NCBI GenBank assembly: GCA_021799575.1
Contig: JAJZAD010000001.1
Coordinates: 1-64,000, forward strand
Length of the DNA: 64,000 bases
From: a bacterium
Lineage (GTDB): Bacteria > Patescibacteriota > Saccharimonadia > Saccharimonadales > UBA4665
Direction: 5' to 3'
Shown one piece after another: positions 36,769 to 46,952 of the stretch. The translations under genes and the position numbers were made by a program. How positions within the stretch are numbered: position 1 is the stretch's first letter; every line of letters starts with the position of its first letter. The notes beneath the pieces were generated by a model, which saw only the letters and a program-made list of their open reading frames with translations, did not search any database and was not told where the DNA came from.

Positions 36769-37999
36769 ATCCTATTATTCCATCTGATGTGGATGGCTCC
36801 GGTCCGACTTCACTTACAACACTGGTGTCAAGCGTCCAATAACCAACCACCGGGTTTGTCTGGTCGCCACCTATTAATGTTACATTTCCGCTTGAATCTA
36901 CCGACACCACAATATTCACATGCCCCATCCAATCATATCCATTACCTGAATGTATAGCTAGATCTCCAGGTTGAGGAGTATATGTGCCGCTTGGATGCCA
37001 AGAAAACCCCTGCCCGCTTAGCCCCAAGTTGTATATCTCGTCCACCGCAGGAAGATCCCAACCGTCATTACCACCACTGAACGGATAACCCGCCTGTTTA
37101 TAAACCCAACTGACAAAATCAGCGCACCATTCTTCGTCAGCACCGTTATAGTCATAGATGGGGGCTCCAGGAGGCTGAACCGAACCGATTTGCCAGCAAC
37201 CTAACTGTTGTTCGGCTATAGCCACAATCCGCTGCCTCAAACTGGAAGCAGAAATATTGGAGTCACAACTAAGAGCGACTGCCGCTGTAGCATTTCCATA
37301 ACTTACAGTCACACTATTGCCAGCTGCTGCAATCATGGCATTAATTTCATTGGTTAGATAACTTATGTAACCACTAGGATTATTACCCTCTCCCGCGGGA
37401 GCGTATTTATTAACAAACTCGGGTATAGTATTAATGCCTTGGTCAATATAACCAACTTTCAAGAATTCTTGTTCATCAGTGTTTGGGTCACTGACACTTG
37501 CCAACCACGAGGGCCACGCATACCAATCGGTTGTCTTGTTTGTTCCTGCAGCTGTAGCTGCTACAAAGGGTTGTCCCGAAGCAGCAGTACGTCCGAACGT
37601 ATTGTATGAGCCTGGCGGCGGCGTTACAGTTCCTAAACCTTGTTCGTGCCAACCTATAGCAACCACCAAAAAAGGGTTAACATTCTCAGCAATAGACCCG
37701 CTAACGATTGCCTGCGCCATCTTTGTACCATCGAATGGAGAAGAACTACTAAGGTTTTGTATAAAGTTCGCTATTGCGGCAACAAGTGCATTTTCATTAT
37801 TAACAGTAATACACGACATTGATACACAGATACCGTTGTAAGGAGAGCTTACGCCACTATTATTATTGTTTTGTGAACCGTTATAGTAAATACTATCGTT
37901 ATACAGGCTAAATAAATCTTGGTTGGAAAGAGCGGAAACCCGTCCAAAGTAAAAGACGTTAACAATAGTTACCAAAGCTATTACTACAACGCGCTTCAT
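36752..37999 (-). CDS. Secreted CHAP-domain cell-wall hydrolase, T4SS-associated
   Basis: After a signal peptide the middle part (MAQAIVSGSIAENVNPFLVVAIGWHEQG) resembles a lysozyme/glucosaminidase-like domain. The C-terminal CHAP domain carries the catalytic Cys in EEWCADFVSWVYKQAG and the His in GHVNIVV. It is a VirB1-like enzyme that opens peptidoglycan for the secretion channel. It overlaps both neighbouring T4SS-region genes. Confidence 0.85.
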   Translation of the reverse strand: MKRVVVIALVTIVNVFYFGRVSALSNQDLFSLYNDSIYYNGSQNNNNSGVSSPYNGICVSMSCITVNNENALVAAIANFIQNLSSSSPFDGTKMAQAIVSGSIAENVNPFLVVAIGWHEQGLGTVTPPPGSYNTFGRTAASGQPFVAATAAGTNKTTDWYAWPSWLASVSDPNTDEQEFLKVGYIDQGINTIPEFVNKYAPAGEGNNPSGYISYLTNEINAMIAAAGNSVTVSYGNATAAVALSCDSNISASSLRQRIVAIAEQQLGCWQIGSVQPPGAPIYDYNGADEEWCADFVSWVYKQAGYPFSGGNDGWDLPAVDEIYNLGLSGQGFSWHPSGTYTPQPGDLAIHSGNGYDWMGHVNIVVSVDSSGNVTLIGGDQTNPVVGYWTLDTSVVSEVGPEPSTSDGIIGYVSPN

Positions 38000-40632
38000 G
38001 ATGCAGTACTTTGGAAGTCGCTTATAAAGTTCGTTACTTCGTCATCAAGAATATACTGTCTGTAGCGGGTTATAATATCATTCTGGTTAATAAAATTCGT
38101 GACAGTACTATTGCAATTCTGGTTGTTTGTACCATAACCCATACCATTACAAATAACATTAGAAGCTACGTTTGAGGCTTGAATCGGCTGCACGGGTATG
38201 TCGGTAGAAAGGTTACCCATAGTGCCACATATTGGGTCAGGAGCACTTTGGCCGCTTTGCTGTTGCCAAAGGAGAGATGATGACATTTGCCCATTTTGAC
38301 CATATGGGCTTAAAGCAAAACAATGTAATAGATCATTCTGGTTATTGTCATATGATCCATAAGGATAGTTATTTGGATTACCCAGCAACTGGATCAGCGT
38401 TTTGCTGTTATTTTGATATGGCACAACAGTGTGAAATAGGTAATATTCGTTGTTAACCGGATCATATTTAGTAATATCATTGGTAGTAAAACCATATTGC
38501 GTGATGTCATAAGGGGCTCCAGGGTCAGTAGTTTGTGCTGCAAACGCTCTAGCGTCAATTAAATCTGCAAACGAATGAGCCAATAAAACCGGAGCCTTAA
38601 TTATGTCACTAAACATTGAGTTTATAATCCCCATTCTTGACAAAGGCAAATTGACTGCTAGCTTGGAAACCAAGGATTCGGGATTACTGAACGAGAAGGT
38701 TCTGTTTATGAATGATTTATTGCTTTCTTCGATATTGGCCAATTGGGTACCCTTTGAGTATAAAGTGGCTGATTGAGTGGATGTTAGGGGCACACCTCCG
38801 AGTCGTTGCATATACATATTGTTAGCAATATTAGTGCCTGCGTCCGCGTTGTTCATCCACTGTACAGAATTCTCGAGACCATCCATCGCTACGGGTGTAA
38901 AGTACTTAACTATATCCGGAATAATAATGTGCTGAGCCACTTGCTGCGTTCCTACAACCGCTCCACCAATAAGAATTTGTGCTGCCCCGAGTGAGGCAAA
39001 ATCTATAGTGGCGGTAGCGAGAGCGCCAACAACCATAAATATATGTCCAAAAATAGAGTTATTTAAGAGGGAGCATAAGAACTTGCCACCAGTGATGCTT
39101 AGTATGTTGTTTATGTCTCGAACAATATAACTGCCAGCATTTTGTACTGGTAGCAAGGAAGAACTAAAATCAGGATTATACCCAGGACTGCTTTTGTCCG
39201 AATTTACCGGTTTGCCTTCTATTCGCTGCCACGCAGCAGAACTCGAAAACGGCAAGGAGGCATCCTTAAGTGTTTGATCAGGAACTTTAGACTTTGTGCT
39301 GGTTTTTATAGTTGGATTTCCGTTAAATAAGCTAGTTACCTTACTAATCTGTTTACCAGACAGTTTCCCAGGGACCTTCATCTCATCCGCAAAACCTAGT
39401 AGCGTAGAGCTATGACGAACCAGAAAAGCAAGAATTGTCGGTATCCTGTCCTTTGATGCGGTGGTAGCGGCCTTATCTATGGAACATAAAGTAGAAACAA
39501 TAGAAGCTACAGTTAGTGAGTCAGCCAACTCAGGCTCAGCAGCAGCTTCGGTTTTTTGTAAAACTACGGCTTCTGAATCCCCTGAGGCGATTGCTTGATC
39601 TGCTGTGTTGATAATAGTATTGTCTTCAGCCGCTGTAAGAGCTTCGGAAGCAGCTTGAGCATTTGGTTCGTTTTTCGGCGCCTGCCCATCTTCTACTTGG
39701 GCGTCAGCAAGCTGTTCTGCCTCGTTTGTGGCGGTACCGTTAATATCATCTTCAATGTCATTTTCAGGTTTGGGATCTTCAGGGCTTGGTATGGGATTCC
39801 AGTTAGCCCCTTCGTCGACAGTAAGCAGGCTTCTATAGGCTTTAAGTTGCCCGATATCAAAATCTGGTATGGCAGCTTGAAATCGAGCTATCATTTCCGG
39901 TGTTTCGAGATCACCATAAGTAATAAGCTGCCCGGTGTTTTCATCTTCGAAGCTAATCTGGTTACCTTCGTCATTAACTTTAATACCTTGATTAGACAAA
40001 CTTTTCTGCACTTGGGGATCAGTGAACTTAAAAGCATCGATTTCAGCCGTCATAGGATCTTGATCTTGAGCGAGCTTCTCTGCTTCATTTTCAGTTCCAT
40101 CTTGATTGGCTATTTTCTCATCTGCGTTTGAGTTGGAACACCCCGTAAGAGTCGCCGTAGTCCCGGAAAGACCTCTACAATATATACGTGAGATAATACT
40201 GTTAGCAGCTTTCTTTACTACATAAGAAACTGCCTTGTCCTCATATCTGAGCATATCCTTCTCTATTGTGATCAACTCATAAGAAGCAAGAAAACCAAAG
40301 AAAAAAACCAGAGAGACAATAAAACCAATTAGGCCCCCACCTCCTATACCAATTCCCTTTTTATGTTTGCTGGCAAACTTAAGCGCTTTGCCAGCCGGTG
40401 TGAGGCTGGCTGCGGCCATTAGCCCCTTGGAGGCTAATCCGGAACCACTTTCTGCTCGATATAAGCCCCCTCTATCTATGGACGCTGTTTCTTGTTCCCC
40501 GGCTTGTGACCCATTGCCGTTATTGAAAGACCGCTCACTGTTTTGTAAGTCTTCTGAAGAAGCAGATGCTTTTTGATCTTCTTCCGTATCTCGATGATAG
40601 AAGCCGCTATCCGACATGTTTGTTATATGCAA
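37996..40632 (-). CDS. Large T4SS-associated membrane protein (878 aa)
   Basis: An acidic, polar N-terminus of about 90 residues is followed by a glycine-rich membrane segment (GIGIGGGGLIGFIVSLVFFFGFL). A long acidic Ala/Glu-rich region and a second hydrophobic cluster near residues 565-600 come next, and then a large Asn/Gln-rich tail. No named family is recognised, but the gene lies between the CHAP hydrolase and VirB6-like genes. The track start is TTG; ATG at 40617 is an alternative. A TATACTAAAACTAA promoter lies about 60 bp upstream. It is likely a channel scaffold or surface component (inference). Confidence 0.65.
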   Translation of the reverse strand: MHITNMSDSGFYHRDTEEDQKASASSEDLQNSERSFNNGNGSQAGEQETASIDRGGLYRAESGSGLASKGLMAAASLTPAGKALKFASKHKKGIGIGGGGLIGFIVSLVFFFGFLASYELITIEKDMLRYEDKAVSYVVKKAANSIISRIYCRGLSGTTATLTGCSNSNADEKIANQDGTENEAEKLAQDQDPMTAEIDAFKFTDPQVQKSLSNQGIKVNDEGNQISFEDENTGQLITYGDLETPEMIARFQAAIPDFDIGQLKAYRSLLTVDEGANWNPIPSPEDPKPENDIEDDINGTATNEAEQLADAQVEDGQAPKNEPNAQAASEALTAAEDNTIINTADQAIASGDSEAVVLQKTEAAAEPELADSLTVASIVSTLCSIDKAATTASKDRIPTILAFLVRHSSTLLGFADEMKVPGKLSGKQISKVTSLFNGNPTIKTSTKSKVPDQTLKDASLPFSSSAAWQRIEGKPVNSDKSSPGYNPDFSSSLLPVQNAGSYIVRDINNILSITGGKFLCSLLNNSIFGHIFMVVGALATATIDFASLGAAQILIGGAVVGTQQVAQHIIIPDIVKYFTPVAMDGLENSVQWMNNADAGTNIANNMYMQRLGGVPLTSTQSATLYSKGTQLANIEESNKSFINRTFSFSNPESLVSKLAVNLPLSRMGIINSMFSDIIKAPVLLAHSFADLIDARAFAAQTTDPGAPYDITQYGFTTNDITKYDPVNNEYYLFHTVVPYQNNSKTLIQLLGNPNNYPYGSYDNNQNDLLHCFALSPYGQNGQMSSSLLWQQQSGQSAPDPICGTMGNLSTDIPVQPIQASNVASNVICNGMGYGTNNQNCNSTVTNFINQNDIITRYRQYILDDEVTNFISDFQSTAS

Positions 40633-40689
40633 AGTCCTTTAATCCAGATTATACTCCATAGTTTAAATGGTTAATTAGGACGTTTCTTG

Positions 40690-40703
40690 TTAGTTTTAGT
40701 ATA
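40690..40703 (-). promoter_or_regulatory. Promoter with conserved TATACTAAAACTAA
   Basis: The reverse strand reads TTGGTATACTAAAACTAAC: an extended -10 (TGG-TATACT) followed by AAAACTAA. The same 14-mer occurs before PrgI (48766-48779) and hsp20 (52282-52295). The rest of the 244-bp gap (40633-40876) shows no gene. Confidence 0.6.
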
Positions 40704-40876
40704 CCAAAAACTAAAAGCCTTATAATAAACTACCTTCTTAGTTACATAAAGCCTAGAGTCTTTCGGTAAAAGAACTATACACTATTTAGAATAAATACAA
40801 TGGACTTAGGCACAATAAAGTACCAACCAGACACCTTACCCCCTAGGGTATTTAGAAACAAATAGATCATATGAGA

Positions 40877-41749
40877 TTAGCGTAAGCGTCTAGCGTACGC
40901 CACTTCGGACATTAGTCCACCGTGACGTTGCATACGGTCGTGATTTTTGATTATTCGGTAGACAGCACGGTTTCTACGCTTATCCCGCCAAAAAGCAGCC
41001 GGAGAGGACACCGTCTGATGAAGCATCCATTTTTGACCAGGTTCAGGATCATTGGTGTAAATATGCCTTATAGAAGAGCGAAGTGCTGACCCTTTACTTC
41101 TAACCTCATTAATTACAGGTACGTAAGTTGATCTACCTTTCTGATAAGGCAAAGCATCAATTTCTATCCTTGCTCTCCTGGCTTCTCTTACAGTATATTC
41201 CCCATCTTTGGTTTGTTCCTTAACTATTCTCTTGAATTCTTTTTTATCGCGCTTATTAAAACCTTCAAGCTTTGGACCGTGGATCTTCTCATCCAATCGA
41301 CTTGAAAGGACACTTCTTCTTCCCAGCGACTCAACCATAGGATCATGCCCCAGGATAATTTCTCCAACAGAAAGTACCGACTCCTGTTCATACGGACCGA
41401 ATACTTTGTCAAACCGATACTTGCGGGTATTAGCCCATTCAACTTTCTGTGCTCTTTTATCAAGATGCCTATCTACCATTCGCTCTAATCTTGTTCTAGG
41501 CTTTGCTGGAACAAAGTCAAACTGACCACTTTGGGAATTATAGTCTCCTCGATGACTTGTGGGAGTAGGTACTAAGTTTTGACCCAGAGCCACCTGGCCC
41601 AGGTCATGATAGAGTGCATCTTTGTGGTCCATTTTTTCTAAGATGTGCCCGGCACTCTCCATGCGCCGAATAGCTAAATTAGCCATGGCTTTATGATATT
41701 GACTAGTGACTTGCTGGGGTATGTCTTTTATAGACTCAACAGATACCAT
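40877..41749 (-). CDS. Hypothetical T4SS-region protein (290 aa)
   Basis: The protein is soluble, very basic and rich in Arg/Lys, with no membrane segment and no recognised domain. It sits between the 878-aa membrane protein and the VirB6-like gene in the same direction, 47 bp after the latter. High charge and helical content suggest nucleic-acid or protein binding on the cytoplasmic side (inference). Confidence 0.6.
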   Translation of the reverse strand: MVSVESIKDIPQQVTSQYHKAMANLAIRRMESAGHILEKMDHKDALYHDLGQVALGQNLVPTPTSHRGDYNSQSGQFDFVPAKPRTRLERMVDRHLDKRAQKVEWANTRKYRFDKVFGPYEQESVLSVGEIILGHDPMVESLGRRSVLSSRLDEKIHGPKLEGFNKRDKKEFKRIVKEQTKDGEYTVREARRARIEIDALPYQKGRSTYVPVINEVRSKGSALRSSIRHIYTNDPEPGQKWMLHQTVSSPAAFWRDKRRNRAVYRIIKNHDRMQRHGGLMSEVAYARRLR

Positions 41750-41796
41750 ATAATTATATTAGCATAATTTGTTATTTAATCAAGTTGTTGTTTTAG

Positions 41797-44700
41797 CTAT
41801 AATTCGCTTGGATTAGGACGCTGCCAACCTCTGGCCCTTTCTCTAACAACATCATAGTTTGTTTTTTGTGGAGGAGGAGGTGGTGGTCTCATCTCCATTC
41901 TATAACCTCTTGCTATATCATTACGATCCCAATCAGATATGTTTGTCACTCCTTTAATATAATCTACACGAGTTGGAATAGGTGCGGGAGGAGTGGCTGT
42001 GGACGGTGGAGGTGTTGATACCACTGTTGTTAGGTATTTTGTTCTGTCGTTACCGTAAGTGTTTCCGGTTGATGCATTAGTTTTTGACAGTTCAGCATCA
42101 AATTTAGCCAATGCTTCTAGGGCCGCTTTTTGGTTAGATCCAGTAGCATTTTGCGCTACAGACTGTAGTTCTAAACGATGTACTTCAGCCTGTTCAAAAT
42201 TGCCACTATGAAGAGCCTGCATCATTAGGCTACCTTTGGCTTTAATTGCCGGAGGTTTAGCTCTATTACCTAGAGTCCAAGGATCGGCTTTTGCAAGACC
42301 AGCCTCAGGATCATAAAAAGCTCCATCATTAATTCCAGCTAGGTCATATCTACCAGCTTCCTTAAGGAAGTACTGTGCTGTATTCATTGCTGATGCATAA
42401 GCGGCATCATCATCTCCAACTATATTTCTAACACTGCTGGCCAATTCTTTATATCCTGCCTCTCCATCACTGAACTGATAGCCCGTTCTAGCAAGTGCCT
42501 GTAAAGCCATAAGTTGTGTCCCCCGAGATCTCCTAGACTTGACTTGATTTGCTAAGTTCAGCCCATTTTGCCGCGCTTGAATCTCAGCCTGGTATAGAGC
42601 TTTTTCATCCGAGTTGGGCGCTGCAGCTTCATACTTAGCTTGGGCCTCACGGAGCTTATCTTCAGCCAACTGCCTGTTCGTCATAGCAACTAAAAACTTG
42701 TCATCGTTTTGATGAAGTTGATAAGTTTGATCATCTTTAAGCTCTGCGGCTCCCTGAGCAAGCGTGCTAGTATATCGTCCGGCATTAATACCAGCTCGAC
42801 CACGTCTTAAATCGCGCATAGGATGAGTAGCAGCTCCTAACATAGTATTTATGCGACGGGTTACGGCGTTTCGGTCGCTAAAACGATTATAGTTTCTGGT
42901 CTTATTCCAACCCTTACCTAACTCTCTTGTGGCAGCCCTCTTTAACGGTTTATTTGCACTTGAAGTAAGCTTGGAAACAGCTCCTTGTACAGCCCCTATA
43001 ACACCGCCGGACATTTTGAAAGCGAATGGCACTAGGAACAATGGTGCAACTACAGCCAAAACAGCAATCGATTCAGACAACATTTTATCGTTTCCATTAT
43101 TTGCAAGATTACTCATAATAATGCCGGAGATGAAAGATATTCCAAATACGGCCATTACAATCGGATAAACTGCTAAAGTTTTTACCAATAGATCCCACCA
43201 TTTCTTAAAATACTTCTCGGTGTTTGGTAGTACGTATAAAGCAAACGCTACTGGCGAGATTATCAAAAGAAAAACTAATAGACCCTGTCTGATGGCAATT
43301 GTTACCAATATTCCTAGGGCAGCTATAAAACCTGCCAGTACCGCCATAAACAAGATGCCGATAACACCCGGCAAAACAACTACCAGTCCAGCAAGTCCTA
43401 CCAAACCCAAAGAAAATGGCAGAGCACCGCTGTTTGATAAATGGATATGACTCGTTAAACTTCCAGCACTCTTAAACGGATCCTCCAAAAGGTTAACTAT
43501 GCCAGAACCTAATATATTGAATATGTCTTCCAGCCCTGCGATTATATAGATAGAAAGGTTAATTAAAATGGCCGCCGCCAATATGCGGGGCAAGACCTTC
43601 CTGACGGTATAGGCATCTATTAATCCACCCCCGGCCGCCTCACTAAACACAACTATCAACAAGGCAATAACCAGTACAATGTCACCGTATGTCCTAAAGT
43701 TTGACCATACGCTATAAATCGCTGCACTAACCTTTTGATTACTACAGCTTGTACTGTTACTAGTACAGTTAGCGTTAGCGTTGAACACGAACGGTTGGGT
43801 TTTTAGCAGGTTGCCTATTATTCCTTCAATACTGTTTTCAGCACTACTTATTAGATTAATAGCTCCACACACAATCCAGGATATTACAAAACCAGAGGAT
43901 TCGCAGGTTGGAGGTGTTGCTGTGCCTTGAGTTTGGGTTGATTGTTGGGGTAAAGGTGAAGGATTACCGCCTAGAGCATAGGTTAAGGTGACGGGGATAG
44001 TCATGTCCTTTGTGGAATTAAGTGTATGTGTGGCTTCAGATGCTGCTACTGCATACGGTGCATTTCCTAGATCAGCGTCGTAAGTAAGCACTATGTTGTA
44101 TTGATCATTATGTTTGCTGAAAGGCACATCATTCGCAACAAAAACACCGTCACTAGTTGGAGTTAGGGTTATACTACCGTTAGCACACCCCTTTGACGTA
44201 TTAGATGGATTGGAGGTGTCATAAGGAACTAAACATGCCTGAGTATTACCAGTTTGCGAATATGCAGGAACTTTTTGGGTTCCGGTGCAGGAAGACGTAC
44301 AACCGATAGGGGTAGTATAAACTGCGTCAACAGTGACTTTAGGCACGTATTGCTGATTACTAGAACTTAACGTAATACTAGAGGTTTTATGGACCATTCC
44401 GTATTCTAATCCGCATAAGTTTACACTGGCAATCGCAGAATACGAGCCATCTCTAACCCTTATGGTATAAACATTTTGAGGTTTATCCTTATCCATTCCA
44501 GCGAGACAATTTGTCGGTGGATCCAAACCTATAATTCCGTCTGTAGTATCAAGCGTTACGCTGGGTGAACTGGGTATTTTATTGGTCAAAAAACAATTAT
44601 TCGAACTATCGTATTTCTGAATCGTAGTAGATGTTCCGGCATTTGATGTGATTGAAAAGCTATATTTAGATTGATTTGATGAGTTTGCACCGGATACTGG

Positions 44701-44901
44701 TATGCATAACTCGATACCACTTGTATAGTTGTCCAGCCCATAGACTTCCGAGCCCCCCATCGGACCAGTACTTACGCTAAGATTCTGAACATTGCCCGAT
44801 GAACTCGCAGCATTAGCTGAAACGGGGATTTGAGAGGTTACTATAGAAGTCAATAGAACAGCCAAAGATAATAACCAGAAAAGTACTTTTGGTTTTTTCA
44901 T
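41797..44901 (-). CDS. VirB6/TrbL-like T4SS channel protein (1034 aa)
   Basis: A signal peptide (to about residue 32) and a ~300-residue extracellular beta-rich domain precede about six to seven membrane helices at roughly 350-640 (for example DIVLVIALLIVVFSEAAGGGLIDAYTV). A long cytoplasmic helical tail ends in proline-rich PPPPPP stretches. This TrbL/VirB6-type core is expected to form the inner-membrane channel. The fused extracellular domain is typical of large monoderm versions. VirB4 lies immediately upstream. Confidence 0.8.
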   Translation of the reverse strand: MKKPKVLFWLLSLAVLLTSIVTSQIPVSANAASSSGNVQNLSVSTGPMGGSEVYGLDNYTSGIELCIPVSGANSSNQSKYSFSITSNAGTSTTIQKYDSSNNCFLTNKIPSSPSVTLDTTDGIIGLDPPTNCLAGMDKDKPQNVYTIRVRDGSYSAIASVNLCGLEYGMVHKTSSITLSSSNQQYVPKVTVDAVYTTPIGCTSSCTGTQKVPAYSQTGNTQACLVPYDTSNPSNTSKGCANGSITLTPTSDGVFVANDVPFSKHNDQYNIVLTYDADLGNAPYAVAASEATHTLNSTKDMTIPVTLTYALGGNPSPLPQQSTQTQGTATPPTCESSGFVISWIVCGAINLISSAENSIEGIIGNLLKTQPFVFNANANCTSNSTSCSNQKVSAAIYSVWSNFRTYGDIVLVIALLIVVFSEAAGGGLIDAYTVRKVLPRILAAAILINLSIYIIAGLEDIFNILGSGIVNLLEDPFKSAGSLTSHIHLSNSGALPFSLGLVGLAGLVVVLPGVIGILFMAVLAGFIAALGILVTIAIRQGLLVFLLIISPVAFALYVLPNTEKYFKKWWDLLVKTLAVYPIVMAVFGISFISGIIMSNLANNGNDKMLSESIAVLAVVAPLFLVPFAFKMSGGVIGAVQGAVSKLTSSANKPLKRAATRELGKGWNKTRNYNRFSDRNAVTRRINTMLGAATHPMRDLRRGRAGINAGRYTSTLAQGAAELKDDQTYQLHQNDDKFLVAMTNRQLAEDKLREAQAKYEAAAPNSDEKALYQAEIQARQNGLNLANQVKSRRSRGTQLMALQALARTGYQFSDGEAGYKELASSVRNIVGDDDAAYASAMNTAQYFLKEAGRYDLAGINDGAFYDPEAGLAKADPWTLGNRAKPPAIKAKGSLMMQALHSGNFEQAEVHRLELQSVAQNATGSNQKAALEALAKFDAELSKTNASTGNTYGNDRTKYLTTVVSTPPPSTATPPAPIPTRVDYIKGVTNISDWDRNDIARGYRMEMRPPPPPPQKTNYDVVRERARGWQRPNPSEL

Positions 44902-45020
44902 TTCCGATTCGTATTGTTTCCTATCTTAATGTGTATGTGCGACGATCCGCTTCTCTTACCATTGAATTATAAACAAAAGCGTTAAAAAAGACATTACCCT
45001 TTAATATATTTTATAAACCT

Positions 45021-46949
45021 CTATGAACTGGGGGTAAGTCGATTTTCCAGGTCTATAGTTCCGGCTACAACTTCTGATCCGTTATTCTGTAAATCAATAT
45101 TACTTTCAATAACATTAGTGCCGGTTGTTTTAGGGTTAGTTGTTATTAAAGATGTTTCAGTAGGGCTGGCAATGACCTGTATGTGAACGTGGTTTTGTCC
45201 GGCAAAGAACAATCCCTGTCCAACGGGGAACTGACTTAAACGTTTCTTTTCCTCAGAAGTCAGTTTGAACACGTCGGTTAAAACGTCAACCGCTGAGGTT
45301 GACTGCTTCATTAAGAACTGCATTGAGGCGTTGGCTACGATTGCCCGCCCCATCCGGCTGCCCATAAAGTCCTCAACATCCTGAGTTACGGTAGTTATGC
45401 CGAGCCCGTATTTTCTGGCTCGTTTGGCCACACTAAACAAAAAGTTTGCAGAATCTTCATATTTCATTAACTGCCAAGCTTCGTCCACGATCAAGATACG
45501 TTTTTTCAGGTCAGTTTTAGTTTTATTCCAGATGTAATTTAGAACTATATACATCGCCACTGGACGCAATTCGTCTTCCAGGTCGCGGATATTAAACACT
45601 ACCATCGGGTTATTAATGTCAACGTTTGATTGCTGACTGAATATCCCAGCAAAGGTGCCGGAGGTGTATTTACGCAGTCGCTGCGCCAGTTGGGGCCCCG
45701 TACCGCCCATGTGCAGCAAAGTATCATACAAATCGTTTATAGTCGGCGGCACACCAGTGTGTGTCAAAGGGTCGTTAGTTATCCCCACCTTGGCGTAGGT
45801 GTCGATCAGTGCCGTGTCCAAATCGGATTCCTCGGCCGGTGTAAGTGCTGGCATAAGTGTCGCGTTACCTCCGACTAGCTGGGCTTGTGCACCACCCATC
45901 ATTAACCTAAGCAAGCCGTGCAAAGTTATTATATTGGACCGCAGTGCATTGTCGGCTTCCTCACTGTCTATAACCTTCGGCAAATCAAATGGATTAATCC
46001 TAACCGAACTGTTTAGACTTAGACGCACATAGGCTCCGCCTACCGCTTCGCACAAACGTTGGTATTCATTCTCCGGATCAACAATAAAAATTTCCGTTCC
46101 CATCATCATGGAACGTAACGCTTCAAGCTTTACACTAAAAGACTTTCCAGCTCCCGACTTGGCAAATACTACGGAATTACCGTTTTCCAAACTAAAACGA
46201 TCGAAAATGACTAATCCGGAATTATGCATGTTTATGCCATATAAAATACCGTTGTCCTGACTTAAGTCCGCCGAAGTAAACGGAAAGCTAGTGCTTAATG
46301 CTCCGGTACTCATATTGCGCCTGATTTGTAACTGATCTGTTAATTGCGGCACAGTGGAATTAAAGGCTTGCTCCTGTTGAGATGTAGCTGGTTTAGAATA
46401 TACCAGTTGCTGCCCAAGCAAAGACTCGACTTTATTAGACACGAACTCCAATTCATCCTTGGATTGGGCATAAATCGTGAAATATAAGGCAAACCGAAAA
46501 AAACGCTCTTCGCCGACCTGTAACTTGTCTCTTATTTCCTCTGCATCCATAACCGCCGCCTGTTTACCCGGGTCTCGAACCTTGCCCTTTTCGGCATCCA
46601 GTTGCAGCCCCGCCTCGAGCTGAGTTACTTTTTTACGCAGATTTTCCAATACTACCTGACTTTCAACCGGGTATATGTACATGCTGATATCCATAACTTC
46701 GTCCAGGTTCACCATACTGCTTAACCAACCGGTATATACCTGTCTGGGATACCCATATACATAAAAGGTACGAGCAAAACGGGTACCGATCTGAAAGTAG
46801 GAACTGTTAAACTCTACCGAACTCGGCGCTATAAAGTCTCTAAGTGCGGTGATACCCTTCTGGAATGCGGCATTAACCTGATTAGCTTCTTGAGCTTGTT
46901 GGGCTTGAGCGATTGCTATGGGATCGGTTGCTGGTTTTCTAAAGGCCAT
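45021..46949 (-). CDS. virB4: VirB4-type T4SS ATPase
   Basis: The protein (642 aa) has Walker A FAKSGAGKSFSVK, Walker B RILIVDEAWQLM and the TraC/VirB4 segment AKRARKYGLGITTVTQDVEDF. It powers substrate transfer or pilus assembly at the inner membrane. The usual N-terminal CagE/TrbE-like part is in the separate upstream ORF 3 bp away, so the ATPase appears split or two-subunit. Confidence 0.92.
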   Translation of the reverse strand: MAFRKPATDPIAIAQAQQAQEANQVNAAFQKGITALRDFIAPSSVEFNSSYFQIGTRFARTFYVYGYPRQVYTGWLSSMVNLDEVMDISMYIYPVESQVVLENLRKKVTQLEAGLQLDAEKGKVRDPGKQAAVMDAEEIRDKLQVGEERFFRFALYFTIYAQSKDELEFVSNKVESLLGQQLVYSKPATSQQEQAFNSTVPQLTDQLQIRRNMSTGALSTSFPFTSADLSQDNGILYGINMHNSGLVIFDRFSLENGNSVVFAKSGAGKSFSVKLEALRSMMMGTEIFIVDPENEYQRLCEAVGGAYVRLSLNSSVRINPFDLPKVIDSEEADNALRSNIITLHGLLRLMMGGAQAQLVGGNATLMPALTPAEESDLDTALIDTYAKVGITNDPLTHTGVPPTINDLYDTLLHMGGTGPQLAQRLRKYTSGTFAGIFSQQSNVDINNPMVVFNIRDLEDELRPVAMYIVLNYIWNKTKTDLKKRILIVDEAWQLMKYEDSANFLFSVAKRARKYGLGITTVTQDVEDFMGSRMGRAIVANASMQFLMKQSTSAVDVLTDVFKLTSEEKKRLSQFPVGQGLFFAGQNHVHIQVIASPTETSLITTNPKTTGTNVIESNIDLQNNGSEVVAGTIDLENRLTPSS

Positions 46950-46952
46950 ACT